Assembly: GCA_964365905.1 (NCBI GenBank)
Contig: CAYIRQ010000036.1
Coordinates: forward strand, 1 to 11,771
Direction: 5' to 3'
From: CAYIRQ01 sp964365905
GTDB taxonomy: Bacteria; Patescibacteriota; Gracilibacteria; Peribacterales; Peribacteraceae
Length of the DNA: 11,771 nucleotides
Shown one piece after another: positions 11,080-11,771 of the stretch. The position numbers were made by a program, and so were the translations under genes. The notes under the pieces were generated by a model. It did no database searches, had not been told where the DNA came from, and was given only the letters and a program-made list of their open reading frames with translations. Each line of letters begins with the position of its first letter. Position 1 is the first letter of the stretch.

Positions 11080-11602
11080 CTTCGCAAAAGCGTACGATCT
11101 CTACAAACTGCTCGCGAGTTACCGGAGCGGTATCCCGAAAGCCGATCGTTACACGCTTTGGCAGCGCGCGGAGGAAACATCCCTCTCGGTTATCGAGCTG
11201 TTGCTTTTCACAAGTCAGAGTGAAAAAGAGACCAAAGCAGCGCTACTCGCACAGGCAAGCATAAAGCTGAATCTCCTCCGGATTCTCGTGCGGCTCGCGA
11301 GGGATACGAAAGCGATTGACCTTAAGAAGTATACGCAGGCGCAGCAGATCATGGATGAAATCGGCCGCATGCTCGGCGGGTGGATCAAATCTGCAAAAAA
11401 TGCTGATAGGAGACCCCCCCCCAAGGGAGTTTTTAAGAGAAAGGAGAAGGAAGTGCCGGACGGAGCCCGAGGCGATGTTGTCGTTGGCATTCGCATTCAG
11501 GTTCTCGAAGTTGAGCTGGTCGCCATTCCAGTTCACGTTCACCCAGTTGCCGTCGGCCGTCTGCAAGAGTATCTGATCCCATCCGTGATCACTGCCGGTT
11601 GA
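11057..11602 (+). CDS. avd: Avd-like DGR accessory protein (four-helix bundle), 3' end frame-suspect
   Basis: Residues 1-115 are a clear Avd/S23-type four-helix bundle: VPIFAKAYDLYKLLASY (6-22), GIPKADRYTLWQRAEET (25-41), ASIKLNLLRILVRLARDTKAI (67-87) and IMDEIGRMLGGWIKS (98-112). Avd forms a basic pentamer that binds the DGR reverse transcriptase and template RNA and is needed for mutagenic retrohoming. Family members end near residue 115-130. Here the frame runs on another 60 codons into the antisense of the template repeat, to 11602. A run of nine C at 11414-11422 lies at the junction; ten C would bring a TAA into frame at 11434-11436. So the true end is probably near 11436, or the tract is variable. 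The start ATG 11057 overlaps the divergent RT gene; ATG 11066 is an alternative. Confidence 0.88.
   Translation: MEVMEVPIFAKAYDLYKLLASYRSGIPKADRYTLWQRAEETSLSVIELLLFTSQSEKETKAALLAQASIKLNLLRILVRLARDTKAIDLKKYTQAQQIMDEIGRMLGGWIKSAKNADRRPPPKGVFKRKEKEVPDGARGDVVVGIRIQVLEVELVAIPVHVHPVAVGRLQEYLIPSVITAG
11414..11422 (+). repeat. Homopolymer of nine C in the avd 3' end
   Basis: Nine consecutive C encode Pro-Pro-Pro after the Avd bundle. One extra C would put TAA at 11434-11436 in frame and give a normal-length Avd. On the minus strand it is a G9 run just 3' of the template repeat. It could be a sequencing or assembly error, or a slippage tract. Confidence 0.7.
11455..11575 (-). other. DGR template repeat (TR), approximate bounds
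   Basis: Read on the minus strand this segment gives a phrase with ten Asn codons (seven AAC, three AAT) in 26 codons, core 11477-11548: NWVNVNWNGDQLNFENLNAN then ANDNIASGSVR. Dense AAC codons in a C-type-lectin-like WNGD...IASGSVR frame are the hallmark of a DGR template, since every adenine can be mutated in the copy. That the adenines are intact, and the frame runs on into antisense avd, argues for template rather than variable repeat. The sense strand matches the RT strand. The template is about 370 bp upstream of the RT start, with avd in between in the opposite direction. Exact ends need the matching variable repeat. Confidence 0.82.
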
Positions 11603-11771
11603 GCAAGTACTCTCCCGACTGCATTTCATATGAGAGCAATGGTTTGCACCATATCTCCGCGAGGACCAGACACGGACTTCCTTCTCTTCTGCGCTTCTTC
11701 GTTCACGCTCTACGGCTTCCGCGTGGGTCACCGCATGCTGGTGGATGGGAAGGAGCGGCGATCACGAGCGC
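11603..11771. other. Right-edge region, nothing recognised
   Basis: A plus-strand frame from ATG 11631 stays open to the window edge and a minus-strand frame from GTG 11731 runs into the template repeat, but neither gives a recognisable protein. Part of it probably belongs to the template-repeat transcript (5' flank on the minus strand). No copy of the template repeat is evident here. Confidence 0.35.

Noticed and set aside
11243..11731. Minus-strand 162-codon frame through the template repeat as a DGR target protein
   Set aside because: It keeps the adenines unmutated and continues past the template into the antisense of avd, so it is a shadow frame over a template repeat.
11631..11771. Plus-strand open frame at the right edge with a GFRV phrase, possibly a lectin-fold DGR target
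   Set aside because: The phrase continues without the usual stop or family context, and only an 11-base match (ACTTCCTTCTC) to the template's end was seen. A true variable repeat would match at all non-adenine positions.

Overview
The window is about half G+C, tightly packed and uses TGA as a normal stop. It looks like a bacterial genome fragment from an uncultured lineage, most likely of the Candidate Phyla Radiation (Peribacteria/Peregrinibacteria-like). That placement is an inference from the CPR-style reverse transcriptase/Avd pair, the family of TGTCA-type palindromic repeats scattered through and inside genes, and start codons that mostly lack a Shine-Dalgarno but often sit 6-9 nt after a TANNNT box (leaderless-like). 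No rRNA, tRNA or CRISPR array was seen.

Left third (plus strand, 123-4931): rsmA (16S rRNA dimethyladenosine methyltransferase), two unrelated-looking GT2 glycosyltransferases of the rhamnosyltransferase type, ribosomal protein bL25 (CTC form) and a membrane-anchored DUF3048 protein. Three of these genes (rsmA and both GT2 genes) carry in-frame extra segments made of palindromic or repetitive DNA.

Middle (minus strand, 9392-4909): a cluster of ATP-grasp ligases read right to left: a 46-codon remnant of an ATP-grasp N-terminus, two tandem 306-aa paralogous ATP-grasp proteins joined by an ATGA stop/start overlap, then a 792-aa fusion of a RimK-related ATP-grasp ligase, a degenerate retropepsin-like domain whose catalytic motif is lost, and a DUF1704 (QEGLA-motif, MATCAP-like) HExxxH metallopeptidase. 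A ligase and a peptidase in one chain, next to two more ligases, suggest a reversible peptide or protein tailing system; this is the best candidate for an undescribed system here. Its substrate is unknown.

Right third (9441-11771): a GIY-YIG nuclease-like gene whose 3' end is built from the palindromic repeat, an array of those repeats, and a diversity-generating retroelement (DGR): reverse transcriptase (minus), Avd accessory protein (plus, divergent with overlapping starts) and an Asn-codon-rich template repeat on the minus strand. No variable repeat or target gene was found in the window; it must lie elsewhere or past the right edge. The Avd reading frame has a run of nine C that decides whether it stops promptly or reads into the antisense of the template repeat.
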